A DNA stretch of 64,000 nucleotides from Pseudomonas sp. Irchel 3E20 (GCF_900187645.1 NZ_FYEE01000009.1:1-64000); one strand, 5' to 3'. Shown: positions 27,804 through 37,245, counted from the stretch's first letter. The notes: generated from the sequence alone by a model not told the origin. Translations and numbers: made by a program.

Positions 27804-28823
27804 TTAGATGACCAACTCCCGCAGTTTGGCCAGTTCTGCCGTCGGCAACGGGATGCCCGCGGCCAGCGACTTGGCCCGGGTGCGGTAGCGGCGGTCGCCC
27901 GGCAGGCGTTCCAGGCCCACGGCGTGCATCTGCCGGACCAGTTCGGCGCTGCGCTGGGCGAAGCTGTTGCCGCCGGATTTGCTCGGGTCGATCACGATAA
28001 CCAACTGCCCGGTCCAGGGCGTTTGCGCACCGGGGTGCTGGGACCAGTCGAACTCGAATGAGAAGTTGCCCCCGGTGAGCGCCGCCGCCAGCAGTTCCAC
28101 CATCATCGACAGCGCCGAGCCCTTGTGCCCGCCAAACGGCAGCAAGGCGCCGCCATTGAGGATGGCTTTGGGCTCGCAGGTAGGCTGGCCGAGGCTGTCC
28201 ACGCCCATGCCTGGGGCCAGTAGCTCGCCCTTGCGCGCGGCGATCTGCACGTCGCCATGGGCGATGGCGCTGGTGGCCAGGTCGAACACGATGGGGTCAC
28301 CCCCTTCGCGGGGGGCGGCGAACGCAATGGGGTTGGTGCCGAACAGCGGCCGCTGGGCGCCGTGGGGCACCACGCACGTCATGCTGTTGACCACACTCAG
28401 GGCTACCAGGCCTTCTTCGGCGAACGGCTCGACATCCGGCCACAACGCCGCGAAATGGTGGGAATTACGAATCGCCAGCACCGCGATCCCGGCGCTGCGC
28501 GCCTTCTCCACCAACAGCGCGCGTGCTGCGGCCAGGGCCGGTTGGGCGAAGCCATTGGCGGCGTCCACGCGCACGAAGCCCGACGCCACGTCTTCGACCA
28601 CCGGCAGCGCTTGGCCATCGACCCAGCCGCTGGCCAGGGACGACAGGTAACCGGCGATGCGGAAAACGCCATGGCTGTGGGAACCGTCGCGCTCGGCGCG
28701 GGCACAGTTGTCGGCCAGCACCTGGGCCACGGCCGGCGAGGTGCCGTGGCCCAGGAAGATGCGTTGCAGCAAGTGGCTCAGCTCGGCCAGGCTGAGGTGG
28801 GCCGTATCGGGGGATGAAGGCAT
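27804..28823 (-). CDS. dpkA: Delta1-piperideine-2-carboxylate/Delta1-pyrroline-2-carboxylate reductase (Ldh_2/MalDH family)
   Basis: 339 aa from the ATG at 28823, chosen because CGGAG lies 7 bases upstream; the ATG at 28841 has none. Family features: DGSHSHGVFRI near residue 45, IAVLAIRNSHHFAALW (catalytic His region), FGTNPIAFAAP and LPFGGHKGSALSMMVE. In P. putida DpkA reduces Delta1-piperideine-2-carboxylate to L-pipecolate with NADPH in D-lysine catabolism and also acts on the proline analogue. The divergent RpiR, ABC transporter and AmaD-like genes reproduce that P. putida neighbourhood, which supports this over malate or lactate dehydrogenase. Confidence 0.82.
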   Translation of the reverse strand: MPSSPDTAHLSLAELSHLLQRIFLGHGTSPAVAQVLADNCARAERDGSHSHGVFRIAGYLSSLASGWVDGQALPVVEDVASGFVRVDAANGFAQPALAAARALLVEKARSAGIAVLAIRNSHHFAALWPDVEPFAEEGLVALSVVNSMTCVVPHGAQRPLFGTNPIAFAAPREGGDPIVFDLATSAIAHGDVQIAARKGELLAPGMGVDSLGQPTCEPKAILNGGALLPFGGHKGSALSMMVELLAAALTGGNFSFEFDWSQHPGAQTPWTGQLVIVIDPSKSGGNSFAQRSAELVRQMHAVGLERLPGDRRYRTRAKSLAAGIPLPTAELAKLRELVI

Positions 28824-28870
28824 TCTGAGGCTCCGGTGCATTGTTATTGGAAGTGGGCTACAGCGGTTCG

Positions 28871-28899
28871 ACTATCCAGTCATGCCAGTTAGCTGTCAA
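28871..28899 (-). promoter_or_regulatory. Sigma-70-type promoter of dpkA
   Basis: Minus strand: TTGACA (28894-28899), a 17-base spacer, then GATAGT (28871-28876). It lies about 50 bases upstream of the dpkA ATG. The -35 hexamer is inside the inverted repeat described separately. Confidence 0.65.
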
Positions 28900-28917
28900 A
28901 TATTGACTTAATGACAG
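28893..28917. promoter_or_regulatory. Inverted repeat, candidate RpiR operator
   Basis: CTGTCA and TGACAG are perfect inverted arms separated by 13 bases that contain a smaller TCAAATATTGA palindrome. The element covers the dpkA -35 and lies about 50 bases before the rpiR-type gene, so it suits control of both directions. Binding is inferred. Confidence 0.55.
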
Positions 28918-28966
28918 AAAACATTCACCTTCTGCCTCAAGTGCTGAATAACAACAGGAAGCAGCC

Positions 28967-29842
28967 TTGAGCCAGCCTATCAAACAACGCCTTGAAAGCA
29001 GCTTGTCGACCGCCGCCGCGTCGGGCCGGGCGATTGCCAGCTACATGCTGGCCAACCTCTATGAGCTGCCGTTCCAGACCTCGGCCGATATCGCCGCCAA
29101 ACTGGGCGTGAGCGAATCCACGGTCGGGCGCTTTTGCCGCTCCATCGGCTACCGCCACTTCAAAGCGCTGAAAAACGACCTTAAGGCCGACCTGGGCGAA
29201 GGCCCGTGGCTGGTGGGCGATCGCCTGCAAGAATTCCGCCAGCAGGCGAACAACAGCCCCCAGGGCCTGCCGCGCAGCTTCGAGCTGGAAGTCGGCGCCC
29301 TGGTCAAAGTCTACGAATACAGCCTGACCCCGGCCTGGCAAGTGGTCAGCCAACGCCTGGCCACGCGGCCCAAGGTGTTTGTCGCCGGGTTCCAGACCGA
29401 ACGCGGCATCGCCGCCTCCATGGTGCACTTACTGCAATACCTGCGCGACGGCGTGCAGCAGGTGGACGGCTGCGCGGGCAATTTCGCCGACGTGCTGCTC
29501 AGCGTGCCCCAGGAATGTGCCCTGGTGGTGTTCGACGCCCGCCGCTACTCGCGCCACGCCCTGACCCTGTGCCGCAAGGCCCGCGAGGCCGGGATCGCGG
29601 TGACGCTGGTCACCGACACTTTCTGCGACTGGGCCGAGCAGAACGCCGACGAGGTGTTTCGCGTGCCCACCGAGTTCAACCTGTTCTGGGAATCCACCGC
29701 CACCATGCTTTCGCTGGTGCACCTGATGGTCAATGAGGTGTGCAAGCAACTGGGCCCGGACGTGGAGAAACGCCTGGAAGCCACCGCCGCCCTGCATAAC
29801 GAGTTCGTTGGCTACACATCGTCACCCGCTCAAAAACAATAA
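28967..29842 (+). CDS. RpiR-family transcriptional regulator (HTH plus SIS domain)
   Basis: 291 aa from a TTG start with AGGAAG 5 bases upstream. The N-terminal HTH_6 domain (SADIAAKLGVSESTVGRFCRSIGYRHFKALK, residues ~40-75) and the C-terminal SIS-type sugar/amino-acid phosphate-binding fold (KVFVAGFQTERGIAASM; ECALVVFDARRYSRHALTL) are clear. It is divergent from dpkA and first in line with the ABC transporter genes, matching the RpiR gene of the P. putida D-lysine cluster. Likely the local repressor or sensor. Confidence 0.85.
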   Translation: MSQPIKQRLESSLSTAAASGRAIASYMLANLYELPFQTSADIAAKLGVSESTVGRFCRSIGYRHFKALKNDLKADLGEGPWLVGDRLQEFRQQANNSPQGLPRSFELEVGALVKVYEYSLTPAWQVVSQRLATRPKVFVAGFQTERGIAASMVHLLQYLRDGVQQVDGCAGNFADVLLSVPQECALVVFDARRYSRHALTLCRKAREAGIAVTLVTDTFCDWAEQNADEVFRVPTEFNLFWESTATMLSLVHLMVNEVCKQLGPDVEKRLEATAALHNEFVGYTSSPAQKQ

Positions 29843-29854
29843 TCGAGGTGCTAC

Positions 29855-30610
29855 ATGAAAAACGTCGTCCGCTTTGCAAGTGCTTGCGCATTGGTCGTGG
29901 CCGGTCTGTCGACCGCCCAGGCCGAAGTCCTGAAAATCGCCACCGAAGGCGCCTACCCACCGTTCAACTACGTGGACTCCGACAACAAACTGCACGGCTT
30001 TGACGTGGATATCGCCAACGCCCTGTGCGAGCGCATGAAGGTCGAGTGCACCATCGTCGCCCAGGACTGGGAAGGCATCATCCCGGCGCTGATTGCCAAG
30101 AAATACGACGCGGTGGTTGCCTCGATGATCGCCACCGAGGAGCGTAAACAGAAAATCGCCTTCACCAACCACTACTACCGCACGCCGTTGTCGGTGGCCG
30201 TGGCCAAGGACTCGGACATCACCGACGCCCAGACCCAGTTCAAGGGCCGCACCGTGGGCGCCCAAGCGTCTTCGACCCAAGCCATCTACGCCGAAGACGT
30301 CTACGACAAGGCCGGCGCCGACGTGAAGCTGTACCCGACCCTGGACGAAGCCAACAGTGACCTGGCGGCTGGCCGTGTGGACGGGGTGATCGCCGACAAG
30401 TTCCCGCTGCTGGCCTGGGTCGAAACCGCCGGCAAGGACTGCTGCAAGATCCTCGGCGACGTCGCGGGCACCACCGCCGACGCTTCCATCGCCGTGCGCC
30501 AGGGTGACGATGCCCTGCGCGAACGCCTGAACAAGGCCCTGGACGAAATCGTCGCCGACGGCACCTACAAGAAAATCTCCAGCCGCTATTTCGCGTTCGA
30601 TATCTACTGA
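29855..30610 (+). CDS. Polar amino acid ABC transporter, periplasmic substrate-binding protein
   Basis: 251 aa with a 23-residue signal peptide ending in STAQA. The SBP_bac_3 fold is clear: LKIATEGAYPPFNYVD, LHGFDVDIANALCERM, DWEGIIPALIAKKYDAVVASM, and the hinge region GVIADKFPLLAW. Lysine/arginine/ornithine-binding relatives have the same motifs. It starts 12 bases after the RpiR gene with GAGG upstream. The neighbouring DpkA and AmaD genes suggest D-lysine or a related cyclic amino acid as substrate. Confidence 0.88.
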   Translation: MKNVVRFASACALVVAGLSTAQAEVLKIATEGAYPPFNYVDSDNKLHGFDVDIANALCERMKVECTIVAQDWEGIIPALIAKKYDAVVASMIATEERKQKIAFTNHYYRTPLSVAVAKDSDITDAQTQFKGRTVGAQASSTQAIYAEDVYDKAGADVKLYPTLDEANSDLAAGRVDGVIADKFPLLAWVETAGKDCCKILGDVAGTTADASIAVRQGDDALRERLNKALDEIVADGTYKKISSRYFAFDIY

Positions 30611-30625
30611 TCGAGACCACGATCA

Positions 30626-30715
30626 CCTGTGGGAGCGGGCTTGCCCGCGATGAGGCCGCTAGCCCCCGGCGCTGAGTGCCAGGTACAGCGCAATCGCCGG
30701 CAGGCCCGCTCCCAC
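30626..30715. repeat. REPIN between ABC transporter genes
   Basis: CCTGTGGGAGCGGGCTTGCC and CGGCAGGCCCGCTCCCAC form the outer inverted arms. It sits inside the operon, between the binding-protein and permease genes, where REPs often stabilise the upstream message and so raise binding-protein expression. Confidence 0.85.
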
Positions 30716-30797
30716 ATTTCCACACCCCGACTGCGTGCCTGAACAGGCACAAGGCCGGCGTGTGCTCCCAATACCGCGTATGCGAAGGAGTTCGACC

Positions 30798-31517
30798 ATG
30801 TTCGAACAGTTTTCCTTGTTATCGTTTGCCAGCGGCGGCTGGGGCGCGGCGTTGCTTGCCGGGGCCCTGGTAACCATCGCCCTGGCACTCAGTTGCGTGC
30901 CCATCGGCTTGCCGCTGGGCCTGGGCGTGGCCCTGGCAGCGCGCTCCAAAAAGCGTTGGCCGCGGGCGATGGCGACGGTGTTTTCCACGGTATTCCGTGG
31001 CCTGCCGGAGCTGTTGACCCTGCTCATCATTTACTACGGCTGCCAGATCGCCGCGCAGAAGATCCTCGGCGCCATGGGCTACGAAGGCCAGGTGGAGATC
31101 AACACCTTCGTCGCCGCCATGATCGCCTTCAGCCTGGTGTTCGCCGCGTTTTCCAGCGAGATCTGGCTGGGCGCGTTCAAGACCATCCCCAAGGGCCAGT
31201 TCGAGGCCTGCGCGGCCTTGGGCCTGTCCAAGGCGACGACTTTTCGCAAGGTGATCCTGCCGCAACTGGCGCGCATCGCCCTGCCGGGGCTGTCGAACAA
31301 CTGGCTGTCGCTACTCAAGGACACCTCCCTGGTGTCGACCATTTCCCTGGTGGACCTGATGCGCCAAACCAACCTGGCGGTCAGCGTGACCAAGGAGCCG
31401 ATGTTCTTCTACCTGGTGGCGTGTTTCGGCTACCTGTTTTTCTCGGCGTTGTCCGGGCGCCTGTTCCATTTCCTTGAGTCGTATTTCAGCCGCCATCAAC
31501 GGAGTGCCCGGCCATGA
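30798..31517 (+). CDS. Polar amino acid ABC transporter permease 1
   Basis: 239 aa from the ATG at 30798 (GAAGGAG, 7-base spacing; the longer frame runs back into the REPIN). HisM/HisQ-type permease with about five membrane spans and the EAA loop EACAALGLSKATTFRKVILPQ. Its end overlaps the next gene as ATGA. Confidence 0.9.
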   Translation: MFEQFSLLSFASGGWGAALLAGALVTIALALSCVPIGLPLGLGVALAARSKKRWPRAMATVFSTVFRGLPELLTLLIIYYGCQIAAQKILGAMGYEGQVEINTFVAAMIAFSLVFAAFSSEIWLGAFKTIPKGQFEACAALGLSKATTFRKVILPQLARIALPGLSNNWLSLLKDTSLVSTISLVDLMRQTNLAVSVTKEPMFFYLVACFGYLFFSALSGRLFHFLESYFSRHQRSARP

Positions 31518-32224
31518 CCTTCGATGACGTGCGCAACCTGCTGCTCAACCCCGACCTGTTGGAACGCTACGGCCCGCGCTTTATCGACGGCCTGCTGGTG
31601 ACCGGCAAACTGGTGGCGATTTCCTTCACCCTGGGGGCGATCCTGGGGCTGCTGCTGGCCTTGGGCAGGCTGTCGAAAAGCCGCGTGCTGCGTGGTTTCA
31701 CCGGTGGCTACATCTACTTCTTCCGCGGCTCGCCGCTGCTGGCCCAACTGTTTTTGCTGTACTACGGCCTCGGTTCGTTCAAGGGCCTGTGGCAAGACCT
31801 GGGGCTGTGGTGGTTTTTCCGCGATGCGTGGTTCTGCACCCTGCTGGCGTTCACCCTGAACACGGCGGCGTACCAGGCGGAAATCCTGCGCGGCGCGATG
31901 CTGGCCGTGGCCCAGGGCCAACGCGAGGCATGCAAGGCCCTGAGCCTGTCGCGCTGGACCACCTTTCGCAAAATCATCCTGCCGCAGTCGTTGCTGGTGG
32001 CCATCGGGCCTTTGGGCAACGAGTTGATCCTGATGATTAAGGCCAGCGCCATTGCTTCGCTTGTGACCATTTACGACCTGATGGGGGTGACCAAACTGGC
32101 GTTCTCGCGCAGTTTCGACTTCCAGATCTACCTGTGGGCCGCCGTGCTCTACCTGATTATTGTCGAGGTGGTGCGCCGCAGCCTGAAACTGATCGAAGGC
32201 CGTCTGGGCCGTCATTTGAACTGA
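31514..32224 (+). CDS. Polar amino acid ABC transporter permease 2
   Basis: 236 aa, HisM/HisQ family, five spans, EAA loop EACKALSLSRWTTFRKIILPQ. It is translationally coupled to permease 1 by a 4-base overlap. The pair should form the heterodimeric channel for the ATPase encoded at 33529. Confidence 0.9.
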   Translation: MTFDDVRNLLLNPDLLERYGPRFIDGLLVTGKLVAISFTLGAILGLLLALGRLSKSRVLRGFTGGYIYFFRGSPLLAQLFLLYYGLGSFKGLWQDLGLWWFFRDAWFCTLLAFTLNTAAYQAEILRGAMLAVAQGQREACKALSLSRWTTFRKIILPQSLLVAIGPLGNELILMIKASAIASLVTIYDLMGVTKLAFSRSFDFQIYLWAAVLYLIIVEVVRRSLKLIEGRLGRHLN

Positions 32225-32269
32225 ACCAAGCGGGGCCGCCACGCCGGCCCACGCACCAAGGATTCCCCC

Positions 32270-33511
32270 ATGCACTGTCAAACCCTAGTTCTGGGCGCCG
32301 GCATCGTCGGCGTCAGCACCGCCCTGCACCTGCAAGCCCGCGGGCGCAACGTGGTGCTGCTGGACCGCCAGGCCCCCGGCAACGGCACCAGCCACGGCAA
32401 CGCCGGGTTGATCGAACGCGCCAGCGTGATCCCCTACTCGTTCCCGCGGGACATCAGCAAACTGCTGCGTTACGGCCTCAACCAGCAATCGGACGTGCGC
32501 TACAGCCTCAAGCACCTGCCCAAAGCCGCCGGTTGGCTGCTGCAATACTGGCAACACTCTTCGCCCAAGGGCCTGGCGGCCGCCACCCGCGCCATGCTGC
32601 CGCTGGTGCAGCGCTGCGTGGTGGAACACGATGAACTGGCGACGCCCGCCGGCATGGGCGCGTTGATCCAGGGCGACGGCTGGGTCGAGGCGTTCAACGA
32701 CGAAGCGGCGTTCGCCAAAGCCCGGCACGACGCCGAAGGCCTGGCCGAGTACCAACTCAACTACCGCGTGCTCGACCGCCAACAGATGCACGCTCTGGAA
32801 CCGGGCCTGCACAGCGATATCGTCGGCGGCCTGCACTGGTTGGACCCCAAAACCGTCAGCGACCCCGGTGGCCTGACCCGTGGCTACGCCGAACTGTTCC
32901 AGCAACGCGGCGGCACCTTCGTACTGGGCGATGCCTTGAGCCTGTGCCAGCACAACGGCCAGTGGCAGGTGGACAGCGAGCAAGGCGTGATCTGCGCCGA
33001 AGAAGCGGTGATCGCCCTCGGCCCCCAGGCGCCGGCGCTGTTCGAGCCCCTGGGCTACAGGATCCCGCTGGCGATCAAGCGCGGCTACCACATGCACTAC
33101 GCCGCCCTGCCCGGCACCCATTTGCATCACCCGGTCCTCGACCCGATTGGCGGCTACGTGCTGGCGCCGATGGTGGGCGGCATTCGCTTGACCACCGGCA
33201 TCGAGTTCGCCGACAGCGACGATCCGCTCAATGAAATCCAGTTGCGCCGCTGCGAAGCCCTGGCGCGGCGTTTCTACCCCCTGGGCGAACGCCTCGACGC
33301 CGAACCCTGGCTGGGCCGGCGCCCCTGCCTGCCGGACATGTGCCCGGTGATCGGCCCGGCACCAGAGCACCCGGGGCTGTGGTTCAACTTCGGCCACGCC
33401 CACCACGGCTTGACCCTGGGCCCGGTGTGCGGGCGCCTGCTGGCGGAAATGATGACCGGCGCCACACCTTTTACCGACCCGACGCCTTACCGCGCCGACC
33501 GCTTCCAATGA
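32270..33511 (+). CDS. amaD: FAD-dependent D-amino acid dehydrogenase (AmaD-like, D-lysine)
   Basis: 413 aa DAO-family flavoprotein. The N-terminal dinucleotide motif is [17 protein letters not shown]; the C-terminal FAD/substrate segment is [37 protein letters not shown]. It resembles DadA but sits inside a transport/DpkA cluster like P. putida AmaD, which oxidises D-lysine and delivers Delta1-piperideine-2-carboxylate to DpkA. Substrate is inferred from context; other D-amino acids are possible. Confidence 0.75.
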   Translation: MHCQTLVLGAGIVGVSTALHLQARGRNVVLLDRQAPGNGTSHGNAGLIERASVIPYSFPRDISKLLRYGLNQQSDVRYSLKHLPKAAGWLLQYWQHSSPKGLAAATRAMLPLVQRCVVEHDELATPAGMGALIQGDGWVEAFNDEAAFAKARHDAEGLAEYQLNYRVLDRQQMHALEPGLHSDIVGGLHWLDPKTVSDPGGLTRGYAELFQQRGGTFVLGDALSLCQHNGQWQVDSEQGVICAEEAVIALGPQAPALFEPLGYRIPLAIKRGYHMHYAALPGTHLHHPVLDPIGGYVLAPMVGGIRLTTGIEFADSDDPLNEIQLRRCEALARRFYPLGERLDAEPWLGRRPCLPDMCPVIGPAPEHPGLWFNFGHAHHGLTLGPVCGRLLAEMMTGATPFTDPTPYRADRFQ

Positions 33512-33528
33512 TCGCTGGAGACCTGAGC

Positions 33529-34317
33529 ATGCCTAACCCCTCTGCCCTGCTGGAGACGCCAGCGATGCCCCACCCCGACACCCGCAAAGTGGTGGTCGAT
33601 ATCGCCGGGCTGAACAAGTTCTATTCGGCCTTCCATGTGCTGCACGACATTGACCTCAAGGTGCGCGAAGGCGAACGCATCGTCTTGTGCGGGCCTTCGG
33701 GCTCGGGCAAGTCGACCTTGATCCGCTGCATCAATCGCCTGGAAATCGCCGAAAAAGGCACCCTGCTGGTCAACGGCACTGACCTCTCGGACAACACCCG
33801 CCAAGCCGCCCAGGTGCGCAGCGAAGTGGGCATGGTGTTCCAGCACTTCAACCTGTTCCCCCACATGAGTGTGCTGGACAACTGCTCCCTGGCGCCGATG
33901 TCGGTGCGCGGCCTGTCGCGCAAGCAAGCCGAAGAGCGGGCGCGCATGTACCTGAACAAAGTGGGGATCGAAAGCCAGGCCGACAAATACCCCAGCCAAC
34001 TCTCCGGCGGCCAGCAACAGCGCGTGGCCATCGCCCGGGCGCTGTGCATGGAGCCGAAAATCATGCTGTTCGACGAGCCGACGTCGGCCCTGGACCCGGA
34101 GATGGTCAGCGAAGTGCTGGATGTGATGGTGAAGCTGGCCGGCAGCGGTATGACCATGCTGTGCGTCACCCACGAGATGGGCTTTGCCCGGCAAGTGGCC
34201 GAGCGGGTGCTGTTTCTCGATGGCGGCAAAATCATCGAAGACGCCCCGCCCAACGACTTCTTCAACGCCCCGCAAAGCCCAAGGGCCAAAGCGTTTCTAG
34301 CGCAGATCGTGCACTGA
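33529..34317 (+). CDS. Polar amino acid ABC transporter ATPase
   Basis: 262 aa from the ATG at 33529 with GGAG 8 bases upstream (ATG 33565, also with GGAGA, is an alternative giving 250 aa; ATG 33508 would overlap the amaD stop). Walker [10 protein letters not shown], signature LSGGQQQR, Walker [13 protein letters not shown], switch VTHEMG. GlnQ/HisP class. It energises the permease pair upstream; the gene order with the dehydrogenase in between is that of P. putida. Confidence 0.92.
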   Translation: MPNPSALLETPAMPHPDTRKVVVDIAGLNKFYSAFHVLHDIDLKVREGERIVLCGPSGSGKSTLIRCINRLEIAEKGTLLVNGTDLSDNTRQAAQVRSEVGMVFQHFNLFPHMSVLDNCSLAPMSVRGLSRKQAEERARMYLNKVGIESQADKYPSQLSGGQQQRVAIARALCMEPKIMLFDEPTSALDPEMVSEVLDVMVKLAGSGMTMLCVTHEMGFARQVAERVLFLDGGKIIEDAPPNDFFNAPQSPRAKAFLAQIVH

Positions 34318-34318
34318 C

Positions 34319-34414
34319 CCGTGGGCGCGAGCCCTGCTCGCGATGGCGGCGTTCCCGCTACGATAAATGCATTGCCTGGACCGGCCTCATCGCGGGCAAG
34401 GCCCGCTCCCACAG
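34319..34414. repeat. REPIN, first unit of a tandem pair
   Basis: CCGTGGGCGCGAGCCCTGC and GCAAGGCCCGCTCCCACAGG as outer arms, with the GATAAATGCATTGCCTGGAC spacer. Repeated about 125 bases later. Confidence 0.88.
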
Positions 34415-34442
34415 GAGCCAACATAGGTGATCGACACCAGAA

Positions 34443-34540
34443 CCCGTGGGAGCGAGCCCTGCTCGCGATGGCGGCGTTCCCGCCGCGATAAATGCATCGC
34501 CTGGACCGGCCCCATCGCGGGCAAGGCCCGCTCCCACAGG
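34443..34540. repeat. REPIN, second unit of the tandem pair
   Basis: Same arms and spacer as 34319-34414, in direct tandem with a linker (ACATAGGTGATCGACACCAG). The linker also precedes the REPIN at 27697. Confidence 0.88.
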
Positions 34541-34561
34541 GGCTCACTCCACACAGGCTTG

Positions 34562-35899
34562 CTAGTTCTTGAACGCCGAGTGCTTGCGGCCCTGGTCGCA
34601 CAGGGCAAACACCACCACCAGCACCGAGGCGATGGCCAGGATGATGACCACGCCATCGGTGGAGTTTGTGGCCGAGGCCGCAACCAGGGACAAGGCGCCC
34701 AGCGGCGCGAGGCCGCCGGCCACTGCGGTGCCGATTTCCCGGCCGGTGCCAAAGCCCGACGAACGCGTCTCGGTAGGGAACTGACGGCTGAGGAACGACC
34801 CCTGCGGCGCGAACATCATCGGCGCGAGGATGCCTGTGCCGATGCCGATGGCCACGTAGATCATCAGCGGTTCCCCGGTATTGAGCAGCGCCAGGAACGG
34901 GTACGCGAACACCAGCGAAAACACCCCGCCCAGCATCAGCACCATTTTGCTGCTCCACTTGTCGCACAACCAACCGAAGCAGGGCACCGCGACGATGGCG
35001 ATCAGGCTGGCGATGGTCACCGACAACGAGGTGACGTGCACATCCACGCCTTTGAACTGGGTCAGGTAAGCCAGGGAGAAGGTCTTGAAGATGTAGCTCA
35101 GGGCGTTGTAGCCAATCGCTACGAAAAACACCACGGCCAGGCCCTTGAGGTCGTTCTTGAACAGCGCCTTGAGGGGGGAGACCTGGGGTTTGTGTGCTTC
35201 TTTGTTCTGCTCTTTATTGCGCTCGAACTCCGGGGTTTCCGGGATACTGTTGCGCACCCACAGGCCCACGCCCACCAGGGCGATGCTGCAAATGAACGGG
35301 ATGCGCCAGCCGCCATTGAGCAAAAACTCATTGCCGTTGATGGTCAGCAGGTACACCGTCAGCGACGACAGCAACAGCCCCAGGTTCAAGCCCAACGCCG
35401 GCCAGGCACCCTGGCTGCCGCGCTTGCCTTGGGCCGCGTGCTCGTAGGAGGTGACCGCCGCGCCGGACAACTCGGCGCCCGCGCCCAGGCCCTGGATGAT
35501 GCGCACCGCCACCAGCACGATGGGCGCCCAGATGCCGATGGAGGCGTAGCTGGGGATCAGGCCGATCAGCGTGGTGCACACGCCCATCATGCAGAACGTC
35601 ACCACCAACACCTGTTTGCGGCCGAAGCGGTCGCCCAGGTAGCCGAACAGAATGCCGCCGAACGGGCGGGCGATAAAACCGATGGCGAAGGTGGAAAACG
35701 CCAACAGGGAGGCGGTTTTCGGGTCGCTGTTATCGAAGAAGATCTTCGAGAACACGATGGCGGCCATGGTGGCGTACAGGTAGAAGTCGTACCACTCCAG
35801 CATGGAGCCGAAAATCGTCGCCGCAGCGACTTTACGCAGGCGTTTTTTGGTTTGTAGCGGGGTCTCTGCTGCCAGGGCAGCGGCGGTGATTGCCGTCAT
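34562..35899 (-). CDS. MHS-family MFS transporter (dicarboxylate/2-hydroxyglutarate type)
   Basis: 445 aa from the ATG at 35899 (AAGGAA upstream); the frame extends 12 codons further without a site. Twelve predicted spans. Metabolite:H+ symporter features are FGSMLEWYDFYLYAT at the N-terminus, RPFGGILFGYLGDRFGRK and RIIQGLGAGAELSGA. Relatives carry alpha-ketoglutarate, shikimate or proline. It is downstream of lhgO on the same strand, 93 bases away, so its natural substrate may be L-2-hydroxyglutarate or 2-oxoglutarate; this is inference. Confidence 0.82.
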   Translation of the reverse strand: MTAITAAALAAETPLQTKKRLRKVAAATIFGSMLEWYDFYLYATMAAIVFSKIFFDNSDPKTASLLAFSTFAIGFIARPFGGILFGYLGDRFGRKQVLVVTFCMMGVCTTLIGLIPSYASIGIWAPIVLVAVRIIQGLGAGAELSGAAVTSYEHAAQGKRGSQGAWPALGLNLGLLLSSLTVYLLTINGNEFLLNGGWRIPFICSIALVGVGLWVRNSIPETPEFERNKEQNKEAHKPQVSPLKALFKNDLKGLAVVFFVAIGYNALSYIFKTFSLAYLTQFKGVDVHVTSLSVTIASLIAIVAVPCFGWLCDKWSSKMVLMLGGVFSLVFAYPFLALLNTGEPLMIYVAIGIGTGILAPMMFAPQGSFLSRQFPTETRSSGFGTGREIGTAVAGGLAPLGALSLVAASATNSTDGVVIILAIASVLVVVFALCDQGRKHSAFKN

Positions 35900-35992
35900 G
35901 GGTGTTTCCTTATGCGTCTTTATAGTTATGTGCACAGGGTGCGTAGGGGCTTGCGTCAGCGGTGGGCCGGCGCAAGGTCTGGGTTCGGGGTG

Positions 35993-37186
35993 TCAGTTGG
36001 CGTTGAACATGCGGTCGGCGATCATCGCGCCGATGGGAATCGCCGAAGTGGCCGCCGGTGATGGCGCGTTGCACACGTGCAACATGCGCGGGGTTTGGGC
36101 GAACAGGAAGTCGTGCACCAGGGTGCCGTCGCGCATCACGGCCTGGGCGCGGATACCCGCCTCGAACGGCAGCAAATCGCCGATTTCCAGAGACGGGCAG
36201 TACTTGCGGCACTGCTCCAGGTAGCCAGACTTGAACAGCGAATTCTTCATTTCCACGCTGCCGGAACCCAGGTTCTGCCAAATGGTTTTCCAGAACCCCG
36301 GGAAACTGGCGTACTGCGCCACGTCGCGCCAGTTCACGGAAAACTTCTTGTAGTTCTCACGGCCAAAGCCCAGCACCGCATTGGGGCCCACGGTGACGCT
36401 GCCGTCGATCATGCGCGTCAGGTGCACGCCCAGAAACGGCAGCTGCGGGTCGGGAATCGGGTAGATCAAGTGGTTGACGATGGTGTTCTTCGCCGCCGGC
36501 AAGCGGAAGTATTCGCCCCGGAACGGGATGATCTGGTGGTCGATCTTGACCCCGGCCATGGTCGCCAGGCGATCGGACTGCAAGCCGCCACACACCACCA
36601 GTTTTTTTGCCAGGGCTTGGCCGCGGGCGGTGCGCACGGTGACGTGGTCACCGCCCTCGACGATGGCTTCGACGGTGCGTTGCAGCTGAATCTCGCCGCC
36701 CTTTTGCACGATCACCCGGGCCATGGTTTCGCACACCTGGCGGTAGTCGACGATGCCGGTGGCGTCGAGGAACAGGCCGCCCAAACCCACGATGTTCGGC
36801 TCGCGGCGTTGCAACTCCTGGGCGTCGAGGCGCTCGACCTTCATCCCGTTGAGCTGGGAGCGCTCGTACAGGGCCTGCATGCGCTGCATTTCCAGGGGCG
36901 TGGAGGCCACCAGCAGCTTGCCGCACACCTCGAACTTGATCCCATGCTCCAGGCAGAACGCCTTGGTCGCCGCCGCGCCGCGCTTGCACAGGTCAGCCTT
37001 GAGGCTGCCCGGCGCGTAGTAGATGCCGGCGTGGATCACCCCGCTGTTATGCCCGGTCTGGTGCCGGGCCAGGGTGCTTTCCTTTTCCAGCAGCAGCAAC
37101 GAAGCGCCGGGTTGGCGGTCCAGCAGCTCCATCGCGGTGGCGAGGCCGACGATGCCGCCGCCGATGATGCAAAAGTCATAAATCAT
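35993..37186 (-). CDS. lhgO: L-2-hydroxyglutarate oxidase/dehydrogenase LhgO
   Basis: 397 aa DAO-fold flavoenzyme of the usual length. N-terminal FAD motif CIIGGGIVGLATAMELL; family hallmarks TGHNSGVIHAGIYY, PFRGEYF, FLGVHLTRMIDGSVTVGPNAVL and CNAPSPAATSAIPIGA. LhgO oxidises L-2-hydroxyglutarate to 2-oxoglutarate and passes electrons to the quinone pool at the membrane. AAGG precedes the ATG. In many bacteria the gene follows csiD (glutarate hydroxylase); here csiD is absent and a transporter and GntR regulator are present instead. Confidence 0.9.
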   Translation of the reverse strand: MIYDFCIIGGGIVGLATAMELLDRQPGASLLLLEKESTLARHQTGHNSGVIHAGIYYAPGSLKADLCKRGAAATKAFCLEHGIKFEVCGKLLVASTPLEMQRMQALYERSQLNGMKVERLDAQELQRREPNIVGLGGLFLDATGIVDYRQVCETMARVIVQKGGEIQLQRTVEAIVEGGDHVTVRTARGQALAKKLVVCGGLQSDRLATMAGVKIDHQIIPFRGEYFRLPAAKNTIVNHLIYPIPDPQLPFLGVHLTRMIDGSVTVGPNAVLGFGRENYKKFSVNWRDVAQYASFPGFWKTIWQNLGSGSVEMKNSLFKSGYLEQCRKYCPSLEIGDLLPFEAGIRAQAVMRDGTLVHDFLFAQTPRMLHVCNAPSPAATSAIPIGAMIADRMFNAN

Positions 37187-37223
37187 TGTGGTTACCTTGG
37201 ATCGGTTACGTCCGGTTATCAGG

Positions 37224-37235
37224 TTGTCAGACTAA
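37224..37235. promoter_or_regulatory. Candidate GntR/FCD operator before lhgO
   Basis: TTGTCAGACTAA, a near-palindrome (TTGTC-A-GAC), 38 bases upstream of the lhgO ATG. The surrounding 14 bases TCAGGTTGTCRGAC are shared with the site in front of the regulator gene at 38028. Confidence 0.6.
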
Positions 37236-37245
37236 TACATTCATG

